DNA of 64,000 bases from Methylobacter sp. (GCA_024636505.1 JAGXGY010000042.1:1-64000), one strand, 5' to 3'; shown: positions 1-8,826, numbered from the stretch's first letter. Translations and numbers: made by a program. Notes: generated from the letters alone by a model not told the origin.

Positions 1-315
1 GAGGTTCTTTTCGCCCCATTTCCAGTTCGTTCGATCCAGTGTCAAGTAGTACGCATTGTCATAAAAATCAAACAACTGCATGATCAAACGCGCAATCGCA
101 TCATAATCAAAGACGGCTTCCTGAAAAAATCGCTGCAACCGCCGATAGCGCGATTTCGGGGCCGCCTGGCTAGCAAAGGCTAAGGCCAGTTGTGTCAGGT
201 TCATGCGTTTCAGCCGCACTAAGGCCAACAGCATCCCGATAAAGCAATCCAATCGGCACTTGCCCCAATCTAAATGTCCTTTTAGAATCACTCTCAGTCC
301 ATCGCTTAATTCCAT
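1..315 (-). CDS. IS4-like transposase, N-terminal part (cut by window edge)
   Basis: Reading leftward from ATG at 313-315 gives about 105 open codons that run off the left edge. A strong ribosome-binding site (AGGAGGTG) lies just before the ATG. The protein contains KSRYRRLQRFF and LDRTNWKWG, which are characteristic of IS4-like DDE transposases; the Asp of LDRTNW would be the first catalytic residue. The rest of the DDE triad is outside the window, so integrity cannot be judged. It probably belongs to a complete or partial insertion sequence whose end lies between here and about 420. Family assignment is from motif memory and is fairly secure; the exact IS name is unknown. Confidence 0.75.
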   Translation of the reverse strand, partial: MELSDGLRVILKGHLDWGKCRLDCFIGMLLALVRLKRMNLTQLALAFASQAAPKSRYRRLQRFFQEAVFDYDAIARLIMQLFDFYDNAYYLTLDRTNWKWGEKNL

Positions 316-416
316 TTCACCTCCTATTTGGTCGCAAGAGAGTGAAACCGATTAGCGATGGACTTTCAATCTCCTTATTTGCCCTTCTTGTAAATCAATG
401 ACTTAGGTTTTTTGTC

Positions 417-929
417 TTGTACAGAGATGAGGCCATGCTGGATTCCGTTACCGCCGGAAACATTTCATCAACAACAATGACGAATGCAGCGGCTACCGGC
501 CTAACTTATGCCGAAACAAACACCAAGGTAATGACTTACGCTAAGGCGAAGCTCGGAAATTTAATCACCGGAGGCAAAGGCGTAGCCACTGCCCGCAGTG
601 ACGTTCTGGCTTTTACTCAGGGCTTAAGTCTGTCTAGTGCCAATACAGCGGCAGTTAGCGTTGAAGGCACTGCCCTAGCTATAGGTGAAGATGCTTATGC
701 CAAGACTTTTGTTTTTACCAAAGCAATAAGTACGCGCCATGTTGACATTGCTATTGGGCGAGTCCGTTCAGTCGCCTGTTGTGGAGCAGATAACTATACT
801 AATGCTCAGGCCTCGACGATTACAAACCAAGACTCCAGTATCAGCCATATCCGAACCAATCAAATAAATACCCGGCGATTATCAATTTCATCAGCGACTG
901 CAATTGTTATATCGATAAACAACCATTAA
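417..929 (+). pseudogene. Ser/Thr/Ala-rich open frame, probable gene fragment
   Basis: An open stretch of about 170 codons without a convincing ribosome-binding site. The first 110 residues are rich in Thr, Ala, Ser and Gly, with an AxAxGEDAYAK-type pattern reminiscent of repetitive secreted or surface proteins. The last 50 residues have a different, Ile/Arg/Asn-rich composition that looks out of frame. It lies between two insertion-sequence remnants, so I read it as the leftover of a larger gene truncated by transposition. I do not recognise the family. It may equally be non-coding. Confidence 0.25.
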
Positions 930-1059
930 ACAACGCTAGCGGACTCAACAGATTATCGCCATTGACAGTGAGCGACTCATCGGTGAGGCGGCGACCCGGA
1001 AAACCCGTTAGTCTATCAGCCGTTCGCCGACCTCGGCAACGCAGATGCCGCCCGCCGTG

Positions 1060-1338
1060 CGGCGTGGAAAACCAGTTGCATTGGGTACCGGACATGTCTT
1101 TCGGCGAAGATCAACGTCGGATCCGCAAAGACAGCACCCCAACCAATGCCGCTATTATCCTCCGTGCGGCGTTGAACAGGATTCGACGGGCACAAAAAAA
1201 CGGCTGTCCACCAAAGGTATGCGCAAAGCGGCTGCCTGGGATGACTCCCTGTTAACCGATATTTTGGCTCAGGTTTTTAATGAGGTGGCCGCGACAAATC
1301 ACCAGCATCGGTGTATTCTGCTCCAAGGTTTTTTTTGA
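1060..1338 (+). pseudogene. ISAs1-family transposase remnant, frameshifted
   Basis: One frame reads GVENQLHWVPDMSFGED followed by RRIRK and an ALN segment, matching the C-terminal part of ISAs1-family transposases (typically HWxLDVxFxEDxxRxRKGxAxxN). After a run of seven A at 1194-1200 the similarity continues in another frame with KAAAWDDSLLTDIL, the usual family C-terminus (KRxxAGWDxxxLxxxL). The upstream half of the transposase is missing or unrecognisable. This is therefore a decayed fragment, with the frameshift placed at or near the A run. No terminal inverted repeats were identified. Confidence 0.7.
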
Positions 1339-1362
1339 TGAAAAGGGAAAGAGGCAAAAATA

Positions 1363-1524
1363 ATGAGTGAAGAACAGCGTGTAGTGGTAACCGATATCCA
1401 AATGCCGTTCATGTCGATGGTTTTCTTCATGGTCAAGTGGGTAATTGCAGCAATACCGGCCATGCTGATCTTAACCATAACCGCTGCCTTGTTTAGCGCT
1501 ATTTTTGGCAGCCTTGTCAGCTAA
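1363..1524 (+). CDS. Small membrane protein, 53 aa, unknown function
   Basis: ATG at 1363, TAA at 1522-1524, with a purine-rich GAAAGAGG about 8 bases upstream. The protein begins MSEEQRVVVTDIQMPFMSMV and is followed by about 30 hydrophobic residues (FFMVKWVIAAIPAMLILTI...), giving one long or two short membrane segments with a short acidic cytoplasmic N-terminus. Small proteins with a DIxMPFxSMVxFMVKWxIAxIPA pattern are, from memory, common in proteobacteria and of unknown function. Nothing in the neighbourhood suggests a role: an insertion-sequence remnant is upstream and a chemotaxis-type gene downstream. Confidence 0.7.
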   Translation: MSEEQRVVVTDIQMPFMSMVFFMVKWVIAAIPAMLILTITAALFSAIFGSLVS

Positions 1525-1864
1525 TTTTTTTGTCATCATTTGTCACCACCGGCTGTAACCGCAGCAGTCTTGTGACTTTAAAAAATAGCCGTAAATCATA
1601 TTGCTTGAGTCCAAAACCGGTCTTATTGATCAGTCGGCAATCCTCTCTATGTCCAAACAATCCGCACAACATTAGTCATTAACACCGCTTTTTATGCCCT
1701 ATTTTGGTGCAATTATCAAGAAGCCGCATTGACAACAGTCTCTTGAGCCTTATCCGCATAAAGCAGTAACAAACGTGGCGTGAATATTGCTTATAAGACC
1801 GTAAGCTTACCTTTTGTCATTACTGACTTGTCTTATTTTTAACGCGCACTCAAGGATAAATTAC
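1525..1864. other. Intergenic region upstream of the cache-CheW gene
   Basis: About 340 bases without a supportable gene. It should contain the promoter of the large rightward gene starting at 1865, but I see no convincing sigma-70 or sigma-54 element and no recognisable operator. Confidence 0.4.
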
Positions 1865-4438
1865 ATGCTGTCAGAAGCTGAACGTTTTGAAACCTTCTCC
1901 CCCTATATTCGGAGCGTTGCCCAGTGCAAGGAAATTCTCCGCGACCTGAACAGCACCTGGGGACTGGTGTCCGCCATTGCGGAAATCAGCTGCCCGACAG
2001 AAGCCGCCACCATACTGCCGGCCATGAAAGCCACCAAAAAAGGTTTTGCCGGTCTTGAAAGCAAACTGACCTGCCAGCTGGTATCCGAAGAAATCAAAAA
2101 AACCTGCCTTGAGCTGGAATCCAAAGCCCAGGTGTCGATCGATATTCTGGTGCGCAACCTGTACGAGCGCACCGCAGACATCGGTTTTCTGGCGACCAAT
2201 GCCGATATATGCAATTTTGTGCAGGCCTCCGCAAACGGCGAAAGAACCAGTGTGGATTTAATTAACCAGCTGCTTGACGAATACGGCTTAAAATACAGCG
2301 TCTACGACGATATTATCATTCTGGATACCGACAGCCGCATACTGGCAAGGCTTGACCGCGACACAGCCACAACCTCCCAAAGCATTTTTGACCCGATTAT
2401 TCGCCAGACACTGAACTCAATAGAGGACTATGTCGAAACCTTCGGCAAAACCAAACTCCGCCCCAGCATAGACCGGGCCCTGATTTATTCAAAACGTATC
2501 GTCGATCCGGTCGATGATTCGGTGATCGGTGTTTTATGCCTGTCGTTTCGTTTCGATAACGAGATGCAAGGCATCTTCCGCAGCCTGCAAAAGAAAGGCG
2601 ACAAAGCAGTGATGTTGCTGCTGAACGCGGATTCGAAGGTGATTGCCAGCAGCGACTACGACCATGTACCGATCGGCCGCATCATTGAAGCCGTTCCCGA
2701 AGGCGACGCCTACGGCATGACCGACTTTGCCGGCCGCGAATACCTGTCGGTCACGCACCGGGGCCGTCCCTACCAGGGTTATGCCGGACGGGAATGGTAC
2801 GGACATGCAATGATTCCACTGCACTCGGCATTCGGTTTTTCCGCGTCCGACAAGGAGATCAATGCCGAAATTCTACGCCACGGCGACTCGCTGTCTACCG
2901 AACTATCCAGCCTCATTGCCGACGCCGCCGAAGACATCAATCTATTCCTGCACCGCGTGATCTGGAACGGCCAAGTCATGGCGACCAACGAACACGGCAA
3001 CCTGTTATCGCTAAAAGCGATCCTGAAACAGCTGCGTTCGATGGGGGCGCGCACCGCGCAGGCGCTGGCCGACTCCAGCAGCAAGCTGCATACCACGATG
3101 ATCACCTCCGAACTGCGCAATGCCGAATCCATTGCCCGGCTGATGATCGATATTATGGATCGCAACTTGTACGAGCGCAGCAACGATTGCCGGTGGTGGG
3201 CGCTGACGTCGGAAATTCGGCGCATTGTGTCCGAAGGCCGCCTGAGCGTCGACGATAAAGCCAAAATCACCGACATTCTGCTCTACATCAACAAGCTTTA
3301 CACCGTCTACACCCGCCTGTTTATCTACGACATCAAAGGCACCATCGTCGCCGAGTCCAATCTGCATGACGATCCGATGGACGCCGTAGGCAGACAGGTG
3401 CATGCGGCATACGCGCAGGACACTTTTTCGTTGCGCTCGCCGCAGGAATACCGGGTTTCGCCCTTTGAAGAATCCTGGCTGTATGGAAGCAATCCCACCT
3501 ATATTTACAATGCCGCGATCCGCCATATTGAGGACATCAACAAAGTGGTCGGCGGTATCGGCATCGTTTTTGACTCCACGGTCGAATTCAAGCACATGCT
3601 TGAAGACTGCCTGCCCGATAAACCCGGGGCGTTCGGCCTGTTTGTCGAACGGCCCAGCGGCCGCATTATTGCAGCAACTGAAGCGTCCAATTACCAAAAC
3701 GGTGAAGTTCTTTGGATAGACCCTGAATTTTTTGAGCTGCCAGAAGGCACAGGAAAATCCAAAATCGTGCTTTATAACAAAAAGTACTATGCGGTCGGCT
3801 GTTACTCGTCGCGCGGCTACCGCGAGTTTAAAACCACCGGGGATTATCACAACGATGTCGCCGCTTTTGTGTTTATTCCGATCGGCGAAAAAACCGGAGC
3901 CGCCGATTCCGAACAACGCGTAGCGGTTACCTATCCGCAAGAGCCGATAAACTGCGATGCCGTCGTCGATCTGGCAACCTTTTATATCGGCCCGGAGATT
4001 TACGCATTTTATGCCGCCGAGGTAGTCGAAGCGATAGAAGTATCGATGATAAACCCGTTGCCCGGCACCAAGTCCTATGTCGTCGGCAGCGTCATGTATT
4101 GCGATAACAGCCCCGACGGCCACAATGAAAAAACCCCGATCATCGTCATCGACGGCCGGATTTTGACCAACACGCCGATTGAGCCGGACGAACCGATAAA
4201 CACCGCCGGCGCAATTGTCGTGGTCAAGACCGAAACAGGTCCGATCGGCTTATTGGTGGATGGGCTTGACGCGATTCCCAGTTTCGAGAAAGCGCAGGTT
4301 CAGCCGGTCGGCGAATTACTGCGGGGCGACGGCGGCTACATCAAATCGCTGGTGAATATCCCCGAAAGCCACACGTCCGGAAAAATGCTGATCGTGTTGA
4401 ATCAGGATTTGATTTTATTGGCGGTGCGCGGGAGGTAG
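1865..4438 (+). CDS. Large soluble cache-like sensor with C-terminal CheW domain
   Basis: About 857 aa from ATG 1865, chosen because AAGGA lies about 8 bases before it; a TTG at 1814 is the alternative. The last ~160 residues (VDLATFYIGPEIYAF... to the end) have the CheW fold pattern, which normally docks on CheA and chemoreceptors. The N-terminal ~680 residues contain two similar modules, each with a helical lead-in ending in NLYER (near residues 105 and 435) followed by a cache/PAS-like alpha/beta region with phrases such as IIILDTDSRILARLDRD and FIYDIKGTIVAESNL. This suggests an internal duplication of a ligand-sensing module. No signal peptide or transmembrane segment is visible, so the protein is predicted cytosolic, unusual for cache domains. 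It likely feeds small-molecule signals into a chemotaxis array. Alone on its strand, with no che genes nearby. Confidence 0.75.
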   Translation: MLSEAERFETFSPYIRSVAQCKEILRDLNSTWGLVSAIAEISCPTEAATILPAMKATKKGFAGLESKLTCQLVSEEIKKTCLELESKAQVSIDILVRNLYERTADIGFLATNADICNFVQASANGERTSVDLINQLLDEYGLKYSVYDDIIILDTDSRILARLDRDTATTSQSIFDPIIRQTLNSIEDYVETFGKTKLRPSIDRALIYSKRIVDPVDDSVIGVLCLSFRFDNEMQGIFRSLQKKGDKAVMLLLNADSKVIASSDYDHVPIGRIIEAVPEGDAYGMTDFAGREYLSVTHRGRPYQGYAGREWYGHAMIPLHSAFGFSASDKEINAEILRHGDSLSTELSSLIADAAEDINLFLHRVIWNGQVMATNEHGNLLSLKAILKQLRSMGARTAQALADSSSKLHTTMITSELRNAESIARLMIDIMDRNLYERSNDCRWWALTSEIRRIVSEGRLSVDDKAKITDILLYINKLYTVYTRLFIYDIKGTIVAESNLHDDPMDAVGRQVHAAYAQDTFSLRSPQEYRVSPFEESWLYGSNPTYIYNAAIRHIEDINKVVGGIGIVFDSTVEFKHMLEDCLPDKPGAFGLFVERPSGRIIAATEASNYQNGEVLWIDPEFFELPEGTGKSKIVLYNKKYYAVGCYSSRGYREFKTTGDYHNDVAAFVFIPIGEKTGAADSEQRVAVTYPQEPINCDAVVDLATFYIGPEIYAFYAAEVVEAIEVSMINPLPGTKSYVVGSVMYCDNSPDGHNEKTPIIVIDGRILTNTPIEPDEPINTAGAIVVVKTETGPIGLLVDGLDAIPSFEKAQVQPVGELLRGDGGYIKSLVNIPESHTSGKMLIVLNQDLILLAVRGR

Positions 4439-4568
4439 CAAGCCACATCCAGGTTACTTGCTTATTGTGTTAAATCAGGAGTTGATTCTTGCGTCGGTTC
4501 GTAAGCAATAATTAAATTTCTGGCTCCCCAGGCACAAACTCCATCATTGCCATTAAGTTAAGGAAAAA

Positions 4569-4662
4569 TCTCCCTCTCCTGCTGGAGAGGGTCGGGGTGA
4601 GGAGAATAAAAATAAGGAGAAATGCTTTACTTGGTTCTCTCATCCTAACCTTCTCCCAATGA
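4569..4662. repeat. Dispersed intergenic inverted repeat (CTCCCTCTCC type)
   Basis: TCTCCCTCTCC...GGAGAGGGTCGGGGTGAGGA at 4569-4604 resembles a widespread proteobacterial intergenic repeat. A related arm in inverted orientation (TCTCATCCTAACCTTCTCCC) follows at 4638-4658, so the pair could fold into an imperfect hairpin. It sits in the short gap between convergent genes. Confidence 0.5.
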
Positions 4663-4695
4663 AAAAATACTGGTATCTTTGACTGTATCCCTACT

Positions 4696-6693
4696 CTAAA
4701 TGCTATGTGTAAATTTATCCCAATCATCAATTAAACCAATAGGTAAATCATTAGCACCATTTGTACTAAAATGTGCTATTTCGAATCCCTTATAACTATT
4801 GGCAATTTCTTGAGGGATGTCATTGTCAACAAGTATGATTTGACACAACTTTCCGTTGCATTTAAACTCATCAGAAAGATCAAAAAGATATTCATAAATA
4901 TTATTATATTTTTCTGGATCTGAAAGTCCTTCTGTTATATCTTCTTCAATATTTGTATCGGTATCGAGCACATAGCCAGCTTTTGTTTTTCCTAAAAATT
5001 TACCAACAGTGTCAATCATAAGTAAACCAGGAATATTGGTATCCATTGTTAGCTTTGATTTCAATAATGCCGCAAAAAAGCCAATCGATACTATAGTTCT
5101 TAAACCACCAGAGTTAATATCTCGATATTCAATATCACGCACAACTGGTAAAAATGATTTTTCACTAACCGACACACCAAACTGATTTTTTATCTTTATT
5201 TTATTTAGATAACGATTTAGTTCCTGCCCAAGATCATCACAAATTTCTTCTATTGATGGTGCATTTTTCTTTAATTCGCTTAATTTAATTTTGAGTTCGA
5301 TGGTGTTAGCTTCAAGCCTTCCAATTTGTTCAGCTATTGATTTTAGACGATTCCTTACTTTAAGTTCGTGATGATGCTTAGTTCTTCTTTCTTTCAAATA
5401 AGCTAATTCGGTTACGATAGTATCTCGCTCTGTTAAGTATGGGCTAATATATTTTTCTAACTCCTCGTCCAGAAATTGCTTAGCACGATTTTTCTCGTTA
5501 TAGAGTTCTGTAAGAATTGATGCATAATCAGTGACTTTTAGTTGGTTATCATGAATAATTTGAGTCAAATCTCTATATCTACGCGATATTGAAGTTAGCT
5601 CGTGATTAACTTTACCGTCTTCAGGTATTGAAAACTCTTTGGATATATTGGACAAAGAAATATTAGAATCGCAAATTGGGCATGTGGTACTACTCTCAAT
5701 ATCTCTTCCTATAATTTCCTTTGCTTGATCGGCAGACTTTAACTTATCAATATCATTTTTATAATCATTTTTTAGTCGACCAAATCGCTCTATAATCTGT
5801 AACGCTTCCGCCTTCTTATTTTCATAGCTAGCGATATTCATATTGATCGTATTTAAGGCATCTTTGAACCCGGTGTAGAGCTCTGAATCACCTACGATAC
5901 GACCGTTTAAGTTGGATAGTCTGTTTTCTAAAACTTCGGTTTCGTTCTCAATGTTTGAAATTACACCATCGATATGTTCAACGCTATCAAACTCAGTTTC
6001 TACTAAAAATTGAGAAATCACATGATATTGATTTGTTAAATTGTTCTGCTCTTTATTTTTCTCTGAAATCTCCGCATCAAGATCAGTAATATTGCTATCA
6101 AGTACATTAAATATATATTTAAGAACTTCTCGATTCTTAACCTCAAGAATAGGGCTTCCTATATTTAACATATGTTTACTACCTACATCATCTTGATCTA
6201 AATAAATATATTTAAATAAATCAAGAATGCTCAGTCTTGCTGTAGCAGAACTATCTTTGGTCGGTGCCTGTTTTATTTTTACAGCAGGAAAATTTAGTTC
6301 TTCTAACAAAAATTCAGAAAAACTTTTTGTATTAATTGTAGCTTTCGCTAATGAAGAGGCATAGTTGCTTGGGAAATTATTTTGAATTTCAGTATAAGCA
6401 CATGAATAGACTTCAATATTTCGATCTGCATTATATAAATCACGTTGGATACAGTAATTGGTGTCATTTATACTTATTTCTAAGACAGCATATTTTACCG
6501 ATGAGGTAAGTTCATTATCAAGCTTGATTTGTTTTCCACCAAGTAGATAATAAATAATCCTTAGAACGCTGGATTTTCCGGTGTCAGCATCACCATAAAT
6601 AATATTTACCCCTGGATGGAACGGTATGGTGTAGTTTTTCCTATGACCAATTAAGATCATTTGCTTAATACTTAACCCTGATAATTGCTCCAT
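4696..6693 (-). CDS. ABC-3C system ATPase, Rad50/SMC-like with zinc-hook-type CxxC
   Basis: 665 aa. Walker A is GDADTGKSS at residues 34-42. A long charged, coiled-coil-prone region (about 190-510) is interrupted near residue 336 by TTCPICDSN, a CxxC like the Rad50 zinc hook. A signature-like NSGGLRT lies near 535 and a Walker B-like LLMIDT near 555. Near the C-terminus is IILVDNDIP, a D-loop/H-loop-region pattern I associate with ABC-3C ATPases (DUF3732-like relatives). The residue after the Walker B Asp is Thr, not Glu. The ATG directly follows the stop of the preceding gene (TAAATG), implying translational coupling. Last gene of a three-gene leftward operon, A+T-richer than its surroundings. 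Predicted role is the NTP-dependent sensor or switch of an anti-phage or anti-plasmid conflict system; function is inferred from family and operon. Confidence 0.8.
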   Translation of the reverse strand: MEQLSGLSIKQMILIGHRKNYTIPFHPGVNIIYGDADTGKSSVLRIIYYLLGGKQIKLDNELTSSVKYAVLEISINDTNYCIQRDLYNADRNIEVYSCAYTEIQNNFPSNYASSLAKATINTKSFSEFLLEELNFPAVKIKQAPTKDSSATARLSILDLFKYIYLDQDDVGSKHMLNIGSPILEVKNREVLKYIFNVLDSNITDLDAEISEKNKEQNNLTNQYHVISQFLVETEFDSVEHIDGVISNIENETEVLENRLSNLNGRIVGDSELYTGFKDALNTINMNIASYENKKAEALQIIERFGRLKNDYKNDIDKLKSADQAKEIIGRDIESSTTCPICDSNISLSNISKEFSIPEDGKVNHELTSISRRYRDLTQIIHDNQLKVTDYASILTELYNEKNRAKQFLDEELEKYISPYLTERDTIVTELAYLKERRTKHHHELKVRNRLKSIAEQIGRLEANTIELKIKLSELKKNAPSIEEICDDLGQELNRYLNKIKIKNQFGVSVSEKSFLPVVRDIEYRDINSGGLRTIVSIGFFAALLKSKLTMDTNIPGLLMIDTVGKFLGKTKAGYVLDTDTNIEEDITEGLSDPEKYNNIYEYLFDLSDEFKCNGKLCQIILVDNDIPQEIANSYKGFEIAHFSTNGANDLPIGLIDDWDKFTHSI

Positions 6694-7203
6694 TTAGGTT
6701 CCCTGTTTAATTACTAGATTTATATAACCATTAAGCTTCGATGCATTTTCAGATTGAAGGCGTTTCATCTGGCTAATATAGCGGTTAATTTTAATAAAGT
6801 ATTCACTAGATAAACTTTTTGCTCGTATTTTTCCTTCGTCATTTAGCTGAATTAAAAAACCTTCTTTTTTATTATAATTTACTGTCAACCAATTTTTTGA
6901 TGACAAGAATTTTATCATTAGCTTGAGTTTATCTCGGTCAAATAATTCATCGAAATTAACCGACAATGTCTCAACAGTATAATACTCGTCTTCGGCTATT
7001 GTTATTGTTTTCTTTCCAGCTCTCTCTAAAACCTTGTTAAGAAAAACAGGTCGTGTAACCAAAAAATAAAATATCTGAAGCATTTCAATCGTTAGTATTT
7101 TCTTTTTAAGCTTTGTGATAGCTGTATTGTCAATAATGAGCATTACAATACCAATATTCAGATAGAAGTCTTTGTCAGGCTGCAAATAAGGTAAATTATT
7201 CAT
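6694..7203 (-). CDS. ABC-3C system middle component
   Basis: 169 aa. The start is supported by AAGGAG seven bases upstream of ATG 7203. The protein has an N-terminal extended/hydrophobic stretch (FYLNIGIVMLII) and then a winged-helix-like helical region (KLKKKILTIEMLQIFYFL, then KLMIKFLSSKNWLTVNY). This fits the small HTH-like 'middle component' placed between effector and ATPase in ABC three-component operons. No catalytic motif is visible. It is the second of three co-directional genes, 20 bases after the hydrolase and directly abutting the ATPase. In the proposed model it bridges the effector to the ATPase. The assignment rests more on operon position and size than on sequence motifs. Confidence 0.65.
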   Translation of the reverse strand: MNNLPYLQPDKDFYLNIGIVMLIIDNTAITKLKKKILTIEMLQIFYFLVTRPVFLNKVLERAGKKTITIAEDEYYTVETLSVNFDELFDRDKLKLMIKFLSSKNWLTVNYNKKEGFLIQLNDEGKIRAKSLSSEYFIKINRYISQMKRLQSENASKLNGYINLVIKQGT

Positions 7204-7223
7204 TAGTCAACTCCTTCAACGTC

Positions 7224-8546
7224 TTATACTCCCTTTGCACTCAAAAAACGTCTAGTTTTTAGCGATGATGCATTGGGTGTCAGGCCTTTATTAGAAAGGC
7301 TTTGAGTTCTTAAAAAAGTAGACGGTTTCTCAATCAGATGGGAGTAAAGTGAATCTATTTCCGTATCTTTGCCCCACCAAATATCACTTTTCTCTGAATT
7401 TGCAAGCTGATGTAACATCCCTTGCTTATGTATTGCACTGATGAATGGAACCAAGCTACTTAAAAAGACTCTATCTTCTTTTAATATATTTTCATGAACA
7501 TCGGCCAAAAGAAGTCCAGAATTAGCTATACCATTATGTAAATACTTGGTGTAACTATTTTTGTAAATCGTCCTTACTCGATCATATAAATCAGCTAGCC
7601 GATTCTGATCAGAGGAACTGCGGAATTTCTTGCTTATATATTCCGCATTTAAGAAAACTTCTTTTGCACTCTGCACTGAAGAATGGTGAATGTCTGCAAC
7701 AATTAGCTTTAAAACAAATAATTCATCGTCAAAGGCCTTATCATCTTCCAAATGTTGGAGTTTAATATTAGACATTCCAGAATCATCAGTTTGGTAGTTT
7801 AAAATTATCTGTTTCACTGCTACCAATGTCGTGCTGTTATCCCCTTCTGGCTTCGATATACTAGTATGGTTCTCTTCAACGGGGATAATATCCGATTTTT
7901 CATTACTTATAGGAGCAGCGCTAGATTTTGGTACTACGTCATCATGTACACCGTAAAAATATTTTGTGATGGGCCTAAGACTTGTTTTGAGCCATACGTC
8001 ATTTATTTCATGAATAAAATTATTTAGGGGCGCTAGTTCTTCGATCTGAATATTGTTACTAATTAGCTTCCCATAAGTAGCTAAATCTGAACCCATATGA
8101 GGAACTGCCAATGATACAAAGAGTCTTATTTTAGAAGGGACATTCTCCTGGATATCCTTGGTAATACAGCTTTTTACAACAAGTCCTCCCATGCTGTGAG
8201 CAATAACTATAATATTGTCGTAACTTTGCAGCTTAAAGCGGGTTTCTGTTCTTAGAAGGTTGGCAATTTCTTCTATGCTGACATTACTTTGCAACTTCCC
8301 GTAAGACATCTTGAAATAGTTTTTGATGAGTTTCGAAACATTACTTGCTTTTGTAAACGTTGTTAGTAATTTTGTGAAGTATGAAAAGTGAGCAATATCA
8401 TACTGTTCGGCTATTTCATGCTCTTTAAGCAATAATAAAGGAAATGAACCATAGTCTGGATGATTCCATGTATCCTCATCCCCTGTGAAACCATGTACAA
8501 ACAAGATAATATTTTTATTATTATCATTCTTAACGAATTTGATCAT
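7224..8546 (-). CDS. ABC-3C effector: alpha/beta hydrolase fused to C-terminal system domain
   Basis: 440 aa. Residues 1-250 form an alpha/beta hydrolase of the lipase/PGAP1-like type: oxyanion motif HGFTG (18-22), nucleophile elbow AHSMGG (Ser118), likely acid Asp202/203 in GVHDDVVPKSSA, and catalytic His227 in ENHTSI. Residues about 265-440 are helical and include DDELFVLKLIVADIH and HKQGMLHQLAN with a following W, which I recognise as the C-terminal domain shared by ABC-3C effectors. First gene of the operon. A near-palindrome lies about 20 bases upstream of the ATG. The enzyme could attack lipids, esters or small molecules when released by the ATPase. The substrate is unknown and toxicity is inference. 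The catalytic triad appears complete, so the effector should be active. Confidence 0.8.
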   Translation of the reverse strand: MIKFVKNDNNKNIILFVHGFTGDEDTWNHPDYGSFPLLLLKEHEIAEQYDIAHFSYFTKLLTTFTKASNVSKLIKNYFKMSYGKLQSNVSIEEIANLLRTETRFKLQSYDNIIVIAHSMGGLVVKSCITKDIQENVPSKIRLFVSLAVPHMGSDLATYGKLISNNIQIEELAPLNNFIHEINDVWLKTSLRPITKYFYGVHDDVVPKSSAAPISNEKSDIIPVEENHTSISKPEGDNSTTLVAVKQIILNYQTDDSGMSNIKLQHLEDDKAFDDELFVLKLIVADIHHSSVQSAKEVFLNAEYISKKFRSSSDQNRLADLYDRVRTIYKNSYTKYLHNGIANSGLLLADVHENILKEDRVFLSSLVPFISAIHKQGMLHQLANSEKSDIWWGKDTEIDSLYSHLIEKPSTFLRTQSLSNKGLTPNASSLKTRRFLSAKGV

Positions 8547-8565
8547 CAGACTGAAGTTCCTTACA

Positions 8566-8583
8566 TACTGTATTAGTACAGTA
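8566..8583. promoter_or_regulatory. 18-bp near-palindrome upstream of the ABC-3C operon
   Basis: TACTGTATTAGTACAGTA has 7-bp perfect arms (TACTGTA / TACAGTA) with one mismatched pair in the centre. It lies 20 bases upstream of the first operon gene, in the position of a promoter-overlapping operator. The half-sites resemble LexA half-sites (CTGT/ACAG), but the CTG-N8-CAG spacing is two bases shorter than the enterobacterial SOS box. The regulator is unknown. Confidence 0.45.
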
Positions 8584-8826
8584 GTTTAATCAGAAAAAAT
8601 AAAGCCCAGCCAGTATAAGAGCCTCTTTTGAACCTACAGACTATCAAATAAACTCAGGTGCAAGCAAGTTGAGTGACGGGGTCAGATCGAGTTCGGCCTT
8701 TCGCGAATTTCAGAGTTCTTTCCAAACAAGTTTTTTTCTTCGATTGTTTTGTATATTGTAAGGTGATTGGCGGTCTGCTGTAGCGGAACCGCAGAATTCA
8801 TAAATTTATAAAGAGTCATTGCAAGC
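8584..8826. other. Intergenic region with repeat-like debris
   Basis: About 240 bases between the ABC-3C operon and the broken rhuM gene, transcribed divergently. It includes GTGACGGGGTCAGATCGAG near 8674-8692, a phrase like the ends of REP-associated transposase elements, but no gene. It probably holds promoters for both directions; none is convincing by eye. Confidence 0.35.

Noticed and set aside
960-1060. Hsp70-like or REP-transposase-like fragments in the region before the ISAs1 remnant
   Set aside because: Short resemblances in different frames (for example ERLIGEAAT) without a continuous similarity; likely chance.
3011-4123. 370-codon leftward frame
   Set aside because: Antisense shadow of the cache-CheW gene; low-complexity Gly/Asp/Val composition and no ribosome-binding site.
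4512-4730. 72-codon leftward gene downstream of the ABC-3C ATPase
   Set aside because: Lies mostly over a dispersed intergenic repeat and overlaps the ATPase end; no start site support.
8566-8583. Canonical SOS (LexA) box
   Set aside because: Half-sites fit, but the spacing is two bases too short for the enterobacterial box, so it is reported only as an unassigned operator candidate.
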